Numbered from the stretch's first letter, positions 10,748-20,079 are shown. The stretch is 53,617 nucleotides of DNA from Actinomycetota bacterium (GCA_009698845.1 WLPI01000002.1:1-53617); one strand, 5' to 3'. The notes: generated by a model not told the origin, from the sequence alone. Numbers and translations are program-made.

Positions 10748-11374
10748 ATGACTGAAATCATCACTGCCGCGAGAATGAAGAGAATCACAGGCGAAATTTC
10801 AGCGCGAGATAGAAGAATGGCGAAGATTATTGAGAGCCATCCTTTATGCACTGTTGGAAGAAACCCCAAGCCAATCACACACTTTGAGGCACTGGTCGAA
10901 TCCGTCATCTCCCAGCAGTTGGCTGTAAAGGCTGCAGATACGATTTTTGCGAGAGTGAAAAAACTTTCAGGAGGTCGAATAATCCCGGCACGAGTTGCTG
11001 GCATTTCTGAGGCAGAGATGCGTGAAGCAGGAGTGTCTGGAGCAAAGTTTAAATCTATTCAGGGGCTAGCCGATGCTGCGCTCACAAAGCGAATAGACAT
11101 AAACAAACTCCATGAGATTGAAGATGACAATAAAATATTTGATCAACTCACAAGTTTGTGGGGCATCGGGCCCTGGACTGTAGATATGTTTATGATGTTT
11201 CAGTTGGGTCGTTTGGATATCTGGCCAACTGGCGACTTAGGAGTTCGACGCGGATGGGAGAAGATTTATTCTCTCTCAGAAGACATTACTCCGAAAGAAC
11301 TTGAGAAAAAGGGAATGAAATTTGCACCGTACAGAAGCGTCGTGGCTTGGTATTGCTGGCGAGCGCTTAGTTAA
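10748..11374 (+). CDS. DNA-3-methyladenine glycosylase II (AlkA-type HhH-GPD enzyme)
   Basis: 208 residues. It removes alkylated purines from DNA to begin base-excision repair. FEALVESVISQQLAVKAADTIFARV is the usual helical start, LTSLWGIGPWTVDMFMMFQLG is the helix-hairpin-helix, and the catalytic Asp stands in WPTGDLGVRRG. The AlkA N-terminal domain of the E. coli enzyme is missing, as in the shorter forms. It converges with msrA and their coding ends overlap by 8 bases (11367-11374). Confidence 0.93.
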   Translation: MTEIITAARMKRITGEISARDRRMAKIIESHPLCTVGRNPKPITHFEALVESVISQQLAVKAADTIFARVKKLSGGRIIPARVAGISEAEMREAGVSGAKFKSIQGLADAALTKRIDINKLHEIEDDNKIFDQLTSLWGIGPWTVDMFMMFQLGRLDIWPTGDLGVRRGWEKIYSLSEDITPKELEKKGMKFAPYRSVVAWYCWRALS

Positions 11375-11894
11375 CAACTATTGGAAATGCCACACCTGTT
11401 GAGGAATGGCAGTCATAACCATTTGGATTTTTCTTCAAATACTTCTGGTGGTAATCCTCAGCTAGGTAGTAAGCAATTCCATTCGCACTATTTATCTCAG
11501 TAACTATTCTCGCTAGCCCTTCACGATCCAGTGCTGCTTGATAGACATCGCGAGTTACCTCAGCTTGAAGCTGTTGCGACTCCGACGTTGTAAAAATTGC
11601 ACTTCGATATTGACTCCCGATATCTCCCCCTTGCCTATTGAGAGAAGTTGGATCGTGCATCACCCAAAACTCTTCAAGTAACCGGCGATATGAAATCTGC
11701 GCTGGATCGAAAGTTACTTCAACGCTCTCTGCATGTCCGCTTACACCAGTGCACACTTGTTCATACGAAGGATTAGGGCGAGCGCCTCCCATATAACCAA
11801 CGCTCGTTTCAATTACTCCAGTTAAATTCCAGAAGCGACGTTCTGCACCCCAGAAACAACCTGTTGCAAAATAAGCTTTCTCATGTGAACTCAT
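11367..11894 (-). CDS. msrA: Peptide-methionine (S)-S-oxide reductase
   Basis: 175 residues. It reduces methionine-S-sulfoxide in oxidised proteins. The active-site GCFWGAERRF with its catalytic Cys is near the N-terminus; GYMGG, YEQVCTGVSGHAESVEV and the EDYHQKYL motif follow in order. The start at 11894 (MSSHEKAYFATGCFWG) is chosen because the reading from 11948 runs through the tRNA gene. A TAGGTT lies 8 bases before the ATG, one base longer than the spacing seen elsewhere. It converges with the glycosylase gene. Confidence 0.95.
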   Translation of the reverse strand: MSSHEKAYFATGCFWGAERRFWNLTGVIETSVGYMGGARPNPSYEQVCTGVSGHAESVEVTFDPAQISYRRLLEEFWVMHDPTSLNRQGGDIGSQYRSAIFTTSESQQLQAEVTRDVYQAALDREGLARIVTEINSANGIAYYLAEDYHQKYLKKNPNGYDCHSSTGVAFPIVVN

Positions 11895-11921
11895 AGTCGT
11901 ATAACCTACCCTTGTACCTGC

Positions 11922-11993
11922 GCCCCCGTAGCTCAGGGGATAGAGCACTGCCCTCCGGAGGCAGGTGCACAGGTTCGATTCCTGTCGGGGGCA
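11922..11993 (+). tRNA. tRNA-Arg (anticodon CCG)
   Basis: Cloverleaf read by eye: acceptor GCCCCCG pairing with CGGGGGC at the 3' end, D arm GCTC/GAGC, anticodon stem CTGCC/GGCAG around loop CTCCGGA (anticodon CCG), a 4-base variable loop, T arm ACAGG/CCTGT around TTCGATT, discriminator A at 11993. The CCA end is not encoded in full (ACCG follows). It reads rightward, away from msrA. Confidence 0.95.
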
Positions 11994-12174
11994 CCGCTAA
12001 AAATATAGAGGCGAATGTGTCTAAGAGGGATATATATCACTTCAAGAATTGAAATCTATTCCAGTACCTTCTTGTTAATCTCTCTAGTAACAGGGAGAAT
12101 TACCCTCTTGCGCGCACGTGTCGTGCACAAATGAATGAATCTGCAAATGTACGAATCTGATTGGGGGGTGAGCC
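11994..12174 (+). promoter_or_regulatory. Leader of whiB1, with a GCACG-TGT-CGTGC palindrome at 12114-12126
   Basis: A 181-base gap, among the longest in the window. A perfect 5-bp inverted repeat spaced by three bases lies about 50 bases before the whiB1 ATG; TACCCT at 12101-12106 could be a -10 element, which would place the palindrome just after the transcription start. A GGGGGG ribosome site precedes the ATG. I see no second RNA gene and no clear terminator for the tRNA. Confidence 0.35.
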
Positions 12175-12441
12175 ATGGACTGGAGGCATCAATCTGCATG
12201 TCGCGATGAGGATCCCGAGCTCTTCTTCCCTGTTGGAAATACAGGACCTGCGATCTCTCAAATTGAAGAGGCGAAGAAAGTCTGTAATCGATGCATTGTT
12301 AAAGATCCTTGTCTTGCTTGGGCCCTTGAATCCGGACAAGATGCAGGTGTCTGGGGCGGGCTATCTGAAGATGAGCGCCGTGCACTGAAGCGCCGTGCAG
12401 CACGTAATCGTGCGCGCCTAATGGATAACTCAAACTCCTAA
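12175..12441 (+). CDS. whiB1: WhiB-family iron-sulfur regulator, WhiB1 (WblE) type
   Basis: 88 residues. MDWRHQSACRDEDPELFFPVG and the GPAISQIEEAKKVC segment closely match mycobacterial WhiB1 as I remember it. The four [4Fe-4S]-binding cysteines are Cys9, Cys37, Cys40 and Cys46; the GVWGG turn is at 58-62 and a basic RRALKRRAARNRAR tail follows. WhiB1 binds the primary sigma factor and senses nitric oxide; it is essential in Mycobacterium tuberculosis. The next gene, facing it, is pdtaS, the same arrangement as Rv3219/Rv3220c. Confidence 0.96.
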   Translation: MDWRHQSACRDEDPELFFPVGNTGPAISQIEEAKKVCNRCIVKDPCLAWALESGQDAGVWGGLSEDERRALKRRAARNRARLMDNSNS

Positions 12442-12457
12442 TTCTCTACAAGATTTA

Positions 12458-13930
12458 TCATGTATTAGGGAAAGAAAGAACTGCTTGAGTCTGTTCGGAA
12501 TCCGAACTGAGAGTCAGAGTCCCTCGAAGTTCGTTCTCGGTAAGAGTCCTTACAATTTGAAGCCCCAAATTAGGTGATGTGGCAATATCAAATCCATCGG
12601 GCAAGCCAACGCCGTCATCAGAAATCGTTACTTGTAGTTGTTGTCCTTTGGAAGAGACGTGAATACCCAGCGCGGATCCTGTCTCTGCAAGGCCATGCTC
12701 TAACGCGTTGTGAATTAGTTCGGTAATAACTAAGGCCAGTGGTGTTGCAATTCGAGGCTCGAGTGAACCTAGTGCGCCAGTACGTTGGATAGTTAACTCA
12801 TTCATGCGAGGACTGAGCTCAAGTGCGTGCGAGACCAAGCTATCTAAAACTTCGTCGAATGCAACCGAAGCATCAGGGCTATTGGAAAGTGTTTCGTGTA
12901 CCAGTGCAATCGAAGCAATTCTTCTTACTGCTTCATTGAGTGCCGCACTCGCCCCCGGATCATCAATTCTTCTCGCTTGTAATCGCAGAAGCGCAGAGAC
13001 TGTTTGCAAATTATTCTTAACTCGGTGGTGAATCTCTCGAATAGTTACATCCTTAGTGACGAGCTCACGTTCGCGCCTGCGTAGTTCAGTCACGTTATTT
13101 AACAGGACAATCGCACCGACTCTGTCTTCGCCTTTGATCAGAGGCAGCACAGTGAAGGAAATTGTGCCTCCCTGATTTTCTACTTCAACGCGCTTGAGTG
13201 CTTTTCCAGATAAACCAGTTGAGATGCTTTCTTCCTTTGCATCAGCGCTTTCACGTGCAAGAGATTGAGCAACATCTCCAAGTTTGTGGCCTTCAACATC
13301 GCCGAGCCACCCAAGACGACTAAATGCAGAACGAGCGTTGGGGCTTGCATATGAAAGTACTCCATTTACATCAAGGCGGATTAGCCCATCGCCAACTCGG
13401 GGCGCCGGATCAAATAGCGTTCCAGCATTCGGGAAAGGAAAAGTTCCCTCAGAGACCATTCGATATAAGTTGTGAGCAATTTCGCGATAGTTTAATTCGA
13501 GTCGACTCGGCTGGCGCATCAACTCAGAGTCTCTGTGACGAGAGATAACTCCAATTACCTGGTTGTCGACAACTACAGGAATGGTTTCTTCCTTAACCAT
13601 GTGATCGCCCAGCTGCTCTGGCTGTGTATCTCTTACTATTTCAGCTGAAGACAATGCCTGATCAATATGAGGTCTTTGACCATATGTGATTTCATCGCCA
13701 ATCACATCATGAGGAAAAAGTGTTGCTGCAGTTGTTGGTCGTATATGCGCCACTGATACATATCCAGTGGGCCAGCTCTTGAAATCTTTACGAAGTGGCA
13801 CCCATAAAATCAAATCCGCAAATGAGAGATCAGAGAGTAGTTGCCAATCTGCAATGAGTTCTCGCAGGCGATGAATCTGCTCATCGCTGAGCGAGCTTCT
13901 ATCTCGGACAAATTCTTCAATTGAGGCCAT
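12458..13930 (-). CDS. pdtaS: Cytosolic sensor histidine kinase PdtaS
   Basis: 490 residues without membrane helices. The N-terminal domain (about 1-150) is GAF-like, the middle (about 180-290) is PAS-like (LDVNGVLSYASPNARSAFSRLGW), and the C-terminus is a HisKA_2 kinase: IREIHHRVKNNLQTVSALLRLQARR with the phosphorylated His, then NALEHGL and SDDGVGLPDG of the ATPase domain. In mycobacteria PdtaS passes phosphate to the RNA-binding antiterminator PdtaR. Its partner is not in the window. Position next to whiB1 supports the name. AAGGG upstream of the ATG serves as ribosome site. Confidence 0.93.
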   Translation of the reverse strand: MASIEEFVRDRSSLSDEQIHRLRELIADWQLLSDLSFADLILWVPLRKDFKSWPTGYVSVAHIRPTTAATLFPHDVIGDEITYGQRPHIDQALSSAEIVRDTQPEQLGDHMVKEETIPVVVDNQVIGVISRHRDSELMRQPSRLELNYREIAHNLYRMVSEGTFPFPNAGTLFDPAPRVGDGLIRLDVNGVLSYASPNARSAFSRLGWLGDVEGHKLGDVAQSLARESADAKEESISTGLSGKALKRVEVENQGGTISFTVLPLIKGEDRVGAIVLLNNVTELRRRERELVTKDVTIREIHHRVKNNLQTVSALLRLQARRIDDPGASAALNEAVRRIASIALVHETLSNSPDASVAFDEVLDSLVSHALELSPRMNELTIQRTGALGSLEPRIATPLALVITELIHNALEHGLAETGSALGIHVSSKGQQLQVTISDDGVGLPDGFDIATSPNLGLQIVRTLTENELRGTLTLSSDSEQTQAVLSFPNT

Positions 13931-13939
13931 GAGAAACCC

Positions 13940-14329
13940 TTATGCAAGCCACTCTGTGATTTTCTCTGAAATTTCCTGTGTGGCAAACCAAGTAAGTTCT
14001 TCGCCATCATCAGAAATTTCGAAACAGCACTCGAGGTTTTTCCATGAAAGTGGAGCAGAAAGAGAGACTGACATCTCGTGTTTGGCCTCAATTATGTCCT
14101 CGGATATCTCAAAAGCGAGTACTAACGGCACACCAGTTCCTGTGGCAACTAGATCTTGTGCATCTTCTGCAGCAACTATCGAAAGTGTGTATTCAATCTC
14201 TTCTTCATCTAAATCCGGATTAGCTTTAACAAAGAAGTCAGTTGCAGCATAGACATCACTGACATCCAGGGTGGCTGACTTGAGGAACTCGCTCAGTTCC
14301 TGAGCAGTGACTCCAACATAGGCACGCAT
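13940..14329 (-). CDS. DUF6912 family protein
   Basis: 129 residues. MRAYVGVTAQELSEFLKSA, the acidic DLDEEEIEYTLSIVAAEDAQDL stretch and VPLVLAFEISEDII follow the pattern of DUF6912, a conserved actinobacterial family of unknown function often placed near whiB1 and pdtaS. No catalytic motif is visible. It starts 6 bases after a TAGGCT hexamer and ends 9 bases before pdtaS begins, so it may share a message with the kinase. Confidence 0.75.
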   Translation of the reverse strand: MRAYVGVTAQELSEFLKSATLDVSDVYAATDFFVKANPDLDEEEIEYTLSIVAAEDAQDLVATGTGVPLVLAFEISEDIIEAKHEMSVSLSAPLSWKNLECCFEISDDGEELTWFATQEISEKITEWLA

Positions 14330-14335
14330 GTGAGT

Positions 14336-14341
14336 AGCCTA
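14336..14341 (-). promoter_or_regulatory. -10 hexamer for the DUF6912 gene
   Basis: TAGGCT is followed by 6 bases and the ATG at 14329. Confidence 0.5.
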
Positions 14342-14348
14342 TAAGAAG

Positions 14349-15437
14349 TTAGAGCTCGAGTTCGCCTGATAATTCCAGCACGCTCTTTCGGAGCAAGCTT
14401 CGCTCATTTGAGTCATACAGTGAGCACTGTTCTCTCTCTGCCATCGCGATTGAACGGGAATCCATCGCATACCGCAGAATTCTCTTTGGCCGAATTGAGG
14501 TCGCAACGGCCAGAAATGCTTGATCATTTTCTTTTAAACGTTTGTTTTCACTGGTGAATGATTGCACGCAAGATATTGAAGACTTCATCAGATTCTTGGA
14601 CAACTCTAGAACTAGTCGCCGCAATCTTTCTGTACCCAATCGATCAGATTTTGACATTACCCATAAATCATCACCGTGCACACTGACCCAGACAAGAACT
14701 TCTCCACTCCATCTTCGTCCACTCAAGGTTTGAGCAACATCAGTTAGCGTTCCGATATCTATAAGAATCAGATCAAATTCATTCAGAGCCCTATTAAGCA
14801 TCTCAATAGATTGAAAAACATTTGTTTGAGTTACTTCTATTGCCCACAGATTTGAAGCAATCTCCTGCGCTTCTTTCGCACTATGCAATCCCTGGAGACC
14901 TAGCAATATTGCTATTGATTGTGAAGTGATATGGGCATCGACTAAAAGAACTTTCTTTCCTGTTAGCGCTAATTCTGTAGCTAGATTTATGCTCAAAGAA
15001 GTGCACCCCGCTGCACCATGTGCTGAACCAACTGTTAAGACGTGCGCCTTGGCAGATGATTGGATAATTGATTTGTTGCGAAGCAAAGGAGATCGTATCG
15101 AGCCTCGAATCAAACCAATGAGTTCAAGAGAATTTTCAGGCTTCTGTATCGAGTGAGGAAAAGTCAATGCATCACTCGAAGATTCTTGAAAAAGAAAGAC
15201 TCGTATTCCTTGGCGCTGTAAAGTCTCTATCTGTCCAATCTCAATCCCGGTCAGGTTAGTGGAAAGCAAGAGAACATCAGGTAACTTCTTTATAGTTGAT
15301 AGAAAACTGATTAATGAAGACCAATCCAGAGCCCTATGCAAAACGCTCCACCCTTCTGTAAATAGAGTACTTGCAGCAAAGCTCTCAAATTCAGAATCAT
15401 GAATTGCAGTGATAGCACTTGAATTAATCTCACTCAT
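14349..15437 (-). CDS. MinD/CpaE (TadZ)-like P-loop protein with altered Walker A
   Basis: 362 residues. An N-terminal half resembling a degenerate receiver domain (PDVLLLSTNLTGIEIGQIETLQRQGIRVFLF) is followed by a MinD/ParA-type domain. The P-loop reads GSAHGAAGCTSLSINLA at 137-153: the lysine that normally precedes Thr/Ser is replaced by Cys145. A Walker B-like LILIDIG and the switch region KVLLVDAHI are present. CpaE/TadZ proteins place Tad pilus machinery at the pole, and related proteins are called septum-site determining proteins in actinobacteria. The next gene upstream is a SAF/CpaB-like protein and overlaps it by 8 bases. No Tad ATPase or secretin gene is in the window. Confidence 0.8.
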   Translation of the reverse strand: MSEINSSAITAIHDSEFESFAASTLFTEGWSVLHRALDWSSLISFLSTIKKLPDVLLLSTNLTGIEIGQIETLQRQGIRVFLFQESSSDALTFPHSIQKPENSLELIGLIRGSIRSPLLRNKSIIQSSAKAHVLTVGSAHGAAGCTSLSINLATELALTGKKVLLVDAHITSQSIAILLGLQGLHSAKEAQEIASNLWAIEVTQTNVFQSIEMLNRALNEFDLILIDIGTLTDVAQTLSGRRWSGEVLVWVSVHGDDLWVMSKSDRLGTERLRRLVLELSKNLMKSSISCVQSFTSENKRLKENDQAFLAVATSIRPKRILRYAMDSRSIAMAEREQCSLYDSNERSLLRKSVLELSGELEL

Positions 15438-16026
15438 GAGTTCGCACGGCGACCAGTCGTCCTCGAGTTGTCGCGGCGAGCAATTCTGAAACTAACTCAT
15501 GTCTTACAGAAATTGTTAATGCTGTCTCTCCACCAAAATTACTTCCTTTTCTATCTATCGAGACTACAAATGCGTCCCGCAGTATCAGTGAAGGTTCAAT
15601 TGATTTCTCTCCATTTTTTTGGTCATGAACTTGAAAGATACTTACGGATTCTCCGATACCCACTTGTTGAGGAATATCGACTGCACGGACACTTACCGAA
15701 ACTTGCTCATTAAGTGTTGATAGCGCCTTCGTAGAAATTGAATCTGAGAAGAGGATTTCTCCTGCCGCAATCGCTCTATGTGAATAGGCGCCAATGGGTG
15801 TGAATTTGCTGGAGATGTACCGATCCCATGAACTCCCCAGAGAGACATTTACAAATCCAAGATCTGATTGTTGGATTTGTGTCCCAGCAGCAATCGGTAA
15901 AAGAGCCACCCAGTATTTTTCGTCTTTATTCGCAACGTAGGACATTAAGAATGATGCGACGAGAGCAGCAATAAAGAGTGCGACTGAAATAGTTAATCGA
16001 GCATTACGTTTCTTCTTGGGAGCCAT
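15430..16026 (-). CDS. SAF-domain membrane protein (CpaB/FlgA-like)
   Basis: 198 residues. A basic start MAPKKKRNARL and one helix (about 11-30) lead to a SAF domain: the VALLPIAAGTQIQQSDLGFVNV and YSHRAIAAGEILFSDSIS segments are typical of CpaB/RcpC and FlgA chaperone-like proteins, which act outside the membrane in pilus or flagellar assembly. The C-terminal beta-rich part (about 110-190) resembles the second half of CpaB. It overlaps the P-loop protein and starts 6 bases after TACCAT. Whether it still takes part in pilus assembly is unknown. Confidence 0.83.
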   Translation of the reverse strand: MAPKKKRNARLTISVALFIAALVASFLMSYVANKDEKYWVALLPIAAGTQIQQSDLGFVNVSLGSSWDRYISSKFTPIGAYSHRAIAAGEILFSDSISTKALSTLNEQVSVSVRAVDIPQQVGIGESVSIFQVHDQKNGEKSIEPSLILRDAFVVSIDRKGSNFGGETALTISVRHELVSELLAATTRGRLVAVRTHE

Positions 16027-16032
16027 GGCCGG

Positions 16033-16038
16033 ATGGTA
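16033..16038 (-). promoter_or_regulatory. -10 hexamer for the SAF/P-loop gene pair
   Basis: TACCAT is followed by 6 bases and the ATG at 16026. Confidence 0.5.
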
Positions 16039-16149
16039 TGAGCCTGCCTAAAGGAAGTATCAGTCTGCATCCACAGTCATAAAAAAGTATGAGCCAAAAT
16101 CATACGAGAAAATGATTCGTAGCCAATTACGTGAGCACATCATCACCCT

Positions 16150-16677
16150 ATGACTACAGAATCCTATGATTTCTCGAACCTGCTGCCTCGTCCCTATTTG
16201 CACCTTATTTCAAGTACCGAAGATCCTGCTCTTTGGACACATCCTGTACTGGATCTATTTGCTCCCCCAATACAGGTGCAAATCCCACAGAGTGCAAAGC
16301 TTTATCTTGTCCCATCAACTTTCGGTGAAGATATAGATGCCGATGAAATGCCTATCCCTACAGCATCGTCAGAACTTCCTGATTTGCACACTTGGACTAT
16401 GAAGTTTGTTGTGAGTGTCATTGAAATCTGGGCTGGACGAAGACAGCCAGCCCAATTGATTCACACTTGTCACAGAGTTATTTACATGGAACTACTTCGA
16501 AAGACAGGCAGCGAGAAGGAAATTGGTCGCATCCGCAATATTTATCAGAGCGAACCATTAGATGGAATTTGCGAAAGCACAATCACGGTTCGATACGGTG
16601 ATCGATTACGCGCGGTGATGATTAGATTTGAAGGCGTAGATGGCAGATGGTTGTGCACTGCTCTGCAAATGATCTAG
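16150..16677 (+). CDS. DUF6459 (Rv3231c-like) family protein
   Basis: 175 residues. The first 80 residues are variable and Pro-rich. The conserved part begins with WTMKFVVSVIEIWAGRRQPAQLIHTCHRVIYMEL and ends with RLRAVMIRFEGVDGRWLCTALQMI, the features of DUF6459, an actinobacterial family usually next to secA. No enzyme motif is visible. It converges with secA, whose stop lies 10 bases away. I see no TANNNT or clear ribosome site before its ATG. Confidence 0.78.
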   Translation: MTTESYDFSNLLPRPYLHLISSTEDPALWTHPVLDLFAPPIQVQIPQSAKLYLVPSTFGEDIDADEMPIPTASSELPDLHTWTMKFVVSVIEIWAGRRQPAQLIHTCHRVIYMELLRKTGSEKEIGRIRNIYQSEPLDGICESTITVRYGDRLRAVMIRFEGVDGRWLCTALQMI

Positions 16678-16687
16678 GAAAAGTGAT

Positions 16688-19360
16688 TTAAGCGGCGCCG
16701 TGACAACGCTTAAATTTCTTACCTGAGCCACATGGGCAAGGGCTGTTTCTGGAAACTTCTCCAGTTCTCACAACACCATTCTCATCTGCAGCACTGTACT
16801 GAAGCGGCATCTTCTGTGCTGGTTTTTCATCAACACCACGTGCAGAGATCTGCGATCCATCTCCTTCGATAGTTACCTCAACGTTAAACACCAGGCTTGC
16901 CAGCTCTTCTTTAATTGCATCCATCATCGCGGAGAAAAGTTCATATCCTTCACGTTGGTATTCAACGAGGGGATCTCTTTGAGCCATTGCACGAAGTCCG
17001 ATTCCCTCTTGGAGATAATCCATTTCATATAAGTGCTCGCGCCATTTGCGATCAAGGACAGAGAGAAGAACTTTTCGCTCTAATTCGCGAAGGATTCCTT
17101 CCCCTAAATCTTCTTCGCGCTTCTTATATGCGCTTGCAACATCTTCAAGGATTCTAAACTCAAGAATTTCAGCATCTAGAGCTGAAAGTGAACCAAATTC
17201 ATTTACTAGATCTTCGGGGGTGAAGGTAATTGGATAAATCAACTTTATCGCTGTCCAGAGTTGGGCTAGATCCCAATCTTCTGCATATCCGTTAGCGGTG
17301 GCAGAACGCACGTAAGCAGAAATAGTCTCGGCCATGAAGTCACCAACCTGAGATCCAAGATCTTCGCCTTCAAGTACAAGGCGGCGCTCCGCGTAGATAA
17401 CTTCACGTTGACGGTTCATTACATCGTCATACTTCAATACATTCTTACGGATTTCAAAGTTCTGCGCCTCAACTTGTGTTTGGGCTGAGCGGATTGCATT
17501 GGAAACCATTTTGGATTCGATAGGTTCATCTTCAGGCAAACCCGCTGCTCCAAGTACACGTTCCACGATTCCTGAGTTAAAGCGTCGCATTAAGTCATCT
17601 TGCAGAGAGAGATAGAAGCGAGATTCGCCAGGATCGCCTTGACGTCCGGAACGTCCACGTAACTGATTATCGATACGGCGGGATTCGTGGCGCTCTGTAC
17701 CTAAAACGTATAGACCGCCAAGAGAAACAACCTCTTCATGTTCTTTTGCAATCGCTGCTTTCTGCTTTGCAATTTCTGCTGGCCATGCAGCTTCATACTC
17801 TGTCGGATTATCTACTGGAGAAATTCCTTTTCTCTGCAACTCAAAATCTGCCATGAACTCGGGGTTGCCGCCAAGCATGATGTCGGTACCACGGCCTGCC
17901 ATATTTGTTGCGACAGTTACTGCACCTTTTATTCCTGCTCGAGCAACAATTGATGCTTCGCGTTCGTGGTGCTTCGCGTTAAGTACTTCGTGTGGAACAC
18001 CAGCTTTTTTGAGGAATGCAGATAGCTCTTCTGATTTTTCAACGCTGACGGTACCAACAAGAACTGGTTGTCCTTTGCGATGGCGTTCAGTGATGTCGCG
18101 AGTTACAGCGGCAAACTTACCCACCTCAGATTTATAGACCAAGTCTGGTTGATCGATTCTTTGCATTGTGCGATTTGTAGGGATTGGAACAACACCAAGT
18201 TTGTAAATTTGGTGGAATTCAGAAGCTTCCGTCATCGCCGTACCGGTCATGCCTGAAATCGTTTCGTAGAGACGGAAGTAATTCTGTAGTGTGATAGTCG
18301 CTAAAGTCTGGTTTTCATCTTTAATTTCGATTCGCTCTTTAGCTTCAAGAGCTTGGTGAAGCCCTTCGCTATAGCGACGCCCAGCAAGCATGCGACCAGT
18401 GTGTTCATCAACAATAAGAAGTTCGCCATTCATGACAACATAATCTTTATCGCGCTTGAAAAGTTCCTTTGCACGCACGGAATTGTTAAGGTATCCAATA
18501 AGTGTTGTATTGGCTGCTTCGTAGAGGTTTTCGATTCCGAGGAGCTCTTCTACCTTGGAGACGCCGTCTTCAAGAATTCCGACAGTCTTCTTCTTCTCGT
18601 CAACTTCGTAATGTGTATTTCGTTGCAGCTTTGTAGCAATATTTGCAAACTCTACGTACCACTTAGTTGCTTTATCTGCGGGTCCACTGATAATCAATGG
18701 GGTACGAGCTTCGTCAATCAAAATAGAGTCAACTTCGTCGACAACGGCGAAGAAGTGATCGCGCTGAACACAATCTTCTAGAGTCCATGCCATGTTGTCT
18801 CGAAGGTAGTCGAAACCGAATTCATTATTAGTTCCATATGTAATGTCTGAAAGATACGCAGCGCGGCGTTCAGCTGGTGTCATGCTGTTCAAAATAACTC
18901 CAACAGAGAGTCCTAAGAATCTGTGAACTCGACCCATCCATTCACTGTCGCGCTCTGCCAAATAATCGTTAACTGTAACTACGTGCACGCCACGACCAGC
19001 TAGAGCGTTGAGATAAGAAGGAAGGGTTGCAACAAGAGTCTTTCCTTCACCGGTACGCATTTCTGCGATGTTTCCTTGGTGAAGTGCTGCACCACCCATG
19101 ATTTGAACATCGTAATGGCGCTGACCAAGCGTGCGCATCGCAGCTTCTCGTACAACTGCAAAAGCTTCAGGAAGTAAATCATCAAGGGACTCGTCCTTGG
19201 CAAGGCGTGATTTGAATTCTTCTGTCTTGGCGCGCAACTGATCATCAGAAAGTGTTGTGATGGAACTTTCGAAAGAGTTCACCTTTTCGACGATCTTGCT
19301 CAAGTCGCGAAGTATTTTTCCTTCGCCGGCTCGCATGATGCGGTCGAGAATTGCAGCCAT
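16688..19360 (-). CDS. secA: Preprotein translocase ATPase SecA
   Basis: 890 residues; drives protein export through Sec[18 protein letters not shown] starts the protein; the motor shows [20 protein letters not shown] (Walker A), [19 protein letters not shown] (Walker B) and [17 protein letters not shown]. The C-terminus ends in the zinc-binding [18 protein letters not shown] motif. The start at 19360 is chosen over 19429 because GGAAGG lies just before it and homologues begin there. It closes the comF-mtrB-mtrA block on the minus strand. Confidence 0.98.
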   Translation of the reverse strand: MAAILDRIMRAGEGKILRDLSKIVEKVNSFESSITTLSDDQLRAKTEEFKSRLAKDESLDDLLPEAFAVVREAAMRTLGQRHYDVQIMGGAALHQGNIAEMRTGEGKTLVATLPSYLNALAGRGVHVVTVNDYLAERDSEWMGRVHRFLGLSVGVILNSMTPAERRAAYLSDITYGTNNEFGFDYLRDNMAWTLEDCVQRDHFFAVVDEVDSILIDEARTPLIISGPADKATKWYVEFANIATKLQRNTHYEVDEKKKTVGILEDGVSKVEELLGIENLYEAANTTLIGYLNNSVRAKELFKRDKDYVVMNGELLIVDEHTGRMLAGRRYSEGLHQALEAKERIEIKDENQTLATITLQNYFRLYETISGMTGTAMTEASEFHQIYKLGVVPIPTNRTMQRIDQPDLVYKSEVGKFAAVTRDITERHRKGQPVLVGTVSVEKSEELSAFLKKAGVPHEVLNAKHHEREASIVARAGIKGAVTVATNMAGRGTDIMLGGNPEFMADFELQRKGISPVDNPTEYEAAWPAEIAKQKAAIAKEHEEVVSLGGLYVLGTERHESRRIDNQLRGRSGRQGDPGESRFYLSLQDDLMRRFNSGIVERVLGAAGLPEDEPIESKMVSNAIRSAQTQVEAQNFEIRKNVLKYDDVMNRQREVIYAERRLVLEGEDLGSQVGDFMAETISAYVRSATANGYAEDWDLAQLWTAIKLIYPITFTPEDLVNEFGSLSALDAEILEFRILEDVASAYKKREEDLGEGILRELERKVLLSVLDRKWREHLYEMDYLQEGIGLRAMAQRDPLVEYQREGYELFSAMMDAIKEELASLVFNVEVTIEGDGSQISARGVDEKPAQKMPLQYSAADENGVVRTGEVSRNSPCPCGSGKKFKRCHGAA

Positions 19361-19391
19361 GTATTTACCTTCCAATTGCCAAGAGTCTCTA

Positions 19392-19417
19392 GGCTCTTTT
19401 CGAGCCCCCTTATCGTA
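19392..19417 (-). promoter_or_regulatory. secA: Possible secA promoter and leader hairpin
   Basis: On the minus strand TACGAT (19417-19412) overlaps the comF stop and could be a -10 element. It is soon followed by a GGCTC-GAAAA-GAGCC hairpin (19406-19392) in the 5' leader. The sense of the hairpin is unclear; no U-tract follows, so it is not a normal terminator. Confidence 0.3.
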
Positions 19418-20048
19418 GAGGTTCGGCAACGCAGGCAGTTACAGCAGCCGCCACGGTAATGCCTCTAGCCCGCAATGCGCGCGCGGCTTCATGCAGCGTC
19501 GCCCCAGTTGTGACGAGGTCGTCAATGAGGACAGCATTTCCACCGACAAATCTTCGGGAGATTAGCGCCCCATCTAAGTTGATGGAGCGGGATTTGGCGT
19601 TAAGAGTCGATTGATCTTTCACCTTTCTTACATGTGTTAAGAGTTCATGAATTGGGGTACTAGTGAACTCTCCGGCATCGGTTGCAATCACAGCGATAAA
19701 TTGTCGACCTCGCATGCGCGCCACTTCTTTACGGGATGGAATAGGAACTATAAATGTAGCGAGAGTTTCATCGAGGCAATATGTGAGTGCAAATGTAAGA
19801 GCATCAGTAAGCAGTTTATCAGCAGAGGAGATTCCATTTTCTTTTGCAGCAAGCAAAACTCTTCCAGCAACAGGAGAATATGGAATCGAAGAATAGATCG
19901 GAAAATGCGGCGATAAGCGAGAAGCTGTACGAATGATTCTAGGATGCCAAAATCTTCTACATTGCGAGCAGATTTCGATTCCAAGCGCGCTACATCCCAA
20001 GCAACGCACTGGGAATATAAGTTCCTGGAGAGATTGCAATATCTTCAC
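19410..20048 (-). CDS. ComF family phosphoribosyltransferase-like protein
   Basis: 212 residues. The N-terminus holds a four-cysteine zinc ribbon ([22 protein letters not shown]) and the C-terminal part a phosphoribosyltransferase fold with the PRPP loop [22 protein letters not shown]. The family is linked to DNA uptake in competent bacteria and to DNA repair or replication restart in others. It is placed between mtrB and secA, where actinobacterial genomes usually carry it. The lpqB and hpf genes that often flank it are missing here. Confidence 0.9.
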   Translation of the reverse strand: MKILQSLQELIFPVRCLGCSALGIEICSQCRRFWHPRIIRTASRLSPHFPIYSSIPYSPVAGRVLLAAKENGISSADKLLTDALTFALTYCLDETLATFIVPIPSRKEVARMRGRQFIAVIATDAGEFTSTPIHELLTHVRKVKDQSTLNAKSRSINLDGALISRRFVGGNAVLIDDLVTTGATLHEAARALRARGITVAAAVTACVAEPLR

Positions 20049-20079
20049 TTAAGCATTCTCGCGCCTAAGGAGTGATTAA

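Noticed and set aside
11895-11948. Longer MsrA starting inside the tRNA gene
   Set aside because: The upstream codons run through tRNA-Arg; the MsrA family begins close to the GCFWG motif, so 11894 is right.
12100-12339. Minus-strand frame opposite the whiB1 start
   Set aside because: It overlaps whiB1 and its leader and has no recognisable product.
17853-18781. Long plus-strand open frames opposite secA (94 to 142 codons)
   Set aside because: They mirror secA codons, show no family motif and have no start signals; they are shadows of a highly conserved gene.
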